DNA from: Variovorax sp. YR216
Lineage (GTDB): Bacteria; Pseudomonadota; Gammaproteobacteria; Burkholderiales; Burkholderiaceae_C
Assembly: GCF_900107745.1 (NCBI RefSeq)
Contig: NZ_FNRO01000005.1
Location: forward strand, 244,294 to 308,293
Direction of reading: 5' to 3'
Length of the DNA stretch: 64,000 nucleotides
Shown: positions 63,960 to 64,000 of the stretch, one piece after another
How the letters are laid out: every line of letters begins with the position of its first letter
How positions within the stretch are numbered: position 1 is the stretch's first letter
Notes under the pieces: model-generated
What the model was told of the DNA's origin: nothing
Database searches by the model: none
The model's input: only the letters and a program-made list of their open reading frames with translations
Position numbers and translations under genes: made by a program

Positions 63960-64000
63960 GCCTGACGATGACCTACTTTCACACGGGAACCCGCACTATC
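63960..64000 (-). rRNA. rrf: 5S rRNA, 3' end only
   Basis: Read on the minus strand the last 40 bases are GATAGTGCGGGTTCCCGTG, TGAAAGTAGGTCATCGTCAGG, the 3' part of betaproteobacterial 5S rRNA. Its terminal bases lie next to the operon terminator. The rest of the gene, and the 23S and 16S genes, are beyond the right edge. Confidence 0.95.

Overview
This is a 64 kb stretch of a high-GC chromosome with dense coding and no mobile elements. It looks like a betaproteobacterium of the Comamonadaceae, most probably Variovorax or a close relative. The main reasons are a carboxypeptidase G2 homologue whose metal ligands sit at the same residue numbers as the Variovorax/Pseudomonas RS-16 enzyme, a Bug-type solute-binding protein, several Liv/NitT-type transporters, and a glyQ-glyS-gmhB-plsC operon. 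The assignment is inferred from gene content, not from a marker-gene search. The window closes inside a 5S rRNA gene on the minus strand, so an rRNA operon lies just beyond the right edge.

Layout. 1-8.8 kb: an AraC regulator cut by the left edge, a patatin-like lipoprotein, a HAD phosphatase, thiC with a TPP riboswitch, a DedA-rhodanese fusion, a DUF3047 protein, a YchJ-family protein and a LuxR regulator. 8.9-25.1 kb: fifteen minus-strand genes, mostly with overlapping or near-touching ends. In order of transcription they are a NicX-family ring-cleavage dioxygenase, a CoxG-like protein, the three subunits of a molybdenum hydroxylase, a formamidase-like hydrolase, a complete Liv-type ABC transporter, another alpha/beta hydrolase, carboxypeptidase G2, an acyl-CoA dehydrogenase and an amidase. 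A divergent TetR regulator sits at the head. I read this as a catabolic locus for an N-heterocyclic compound, and it is the most interesting part of the window.

25.1-33.6 kb: thiolase, aceK, carbonic anhydrase, a MerR regulator with a palindromic operator and a divergent metallo-hydrolase, then a leucine-rich-repeat protein kinase, a pseudouridine synthase and an SDR reductase. 33.7-40.4 kb: mostly small or unrecognised genes, an RRM protein, a zinc metallopeptidase, a LysR-Bug pair, and a structured leader ahead of an unknown gene. 40.4-49.3 kb: glyQ, glyS, gmhB, plsC and a YgjP-like metalloprotease in one operon, then a DMT permease, asparaginase, a TetR regulator and a minus-strand micro-locus with a 28-residue hydrophobic peptide framed by terminators. 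49.4-55.0 kb: a co-directional cluster of flavodoxin-fold reductase, creatininase-family hydrolase, NitT/TauT-type ABC transporter and FAD oxidase. 55.0-64 kb: lnt, corC, a GNAT acetyltransferase, an Lrp regulator divergent from hppD, a cyclohexadienyl-dehydratase-like lipoprotein, a lipase-like hydrolase, fadD and the rRNA operon end.
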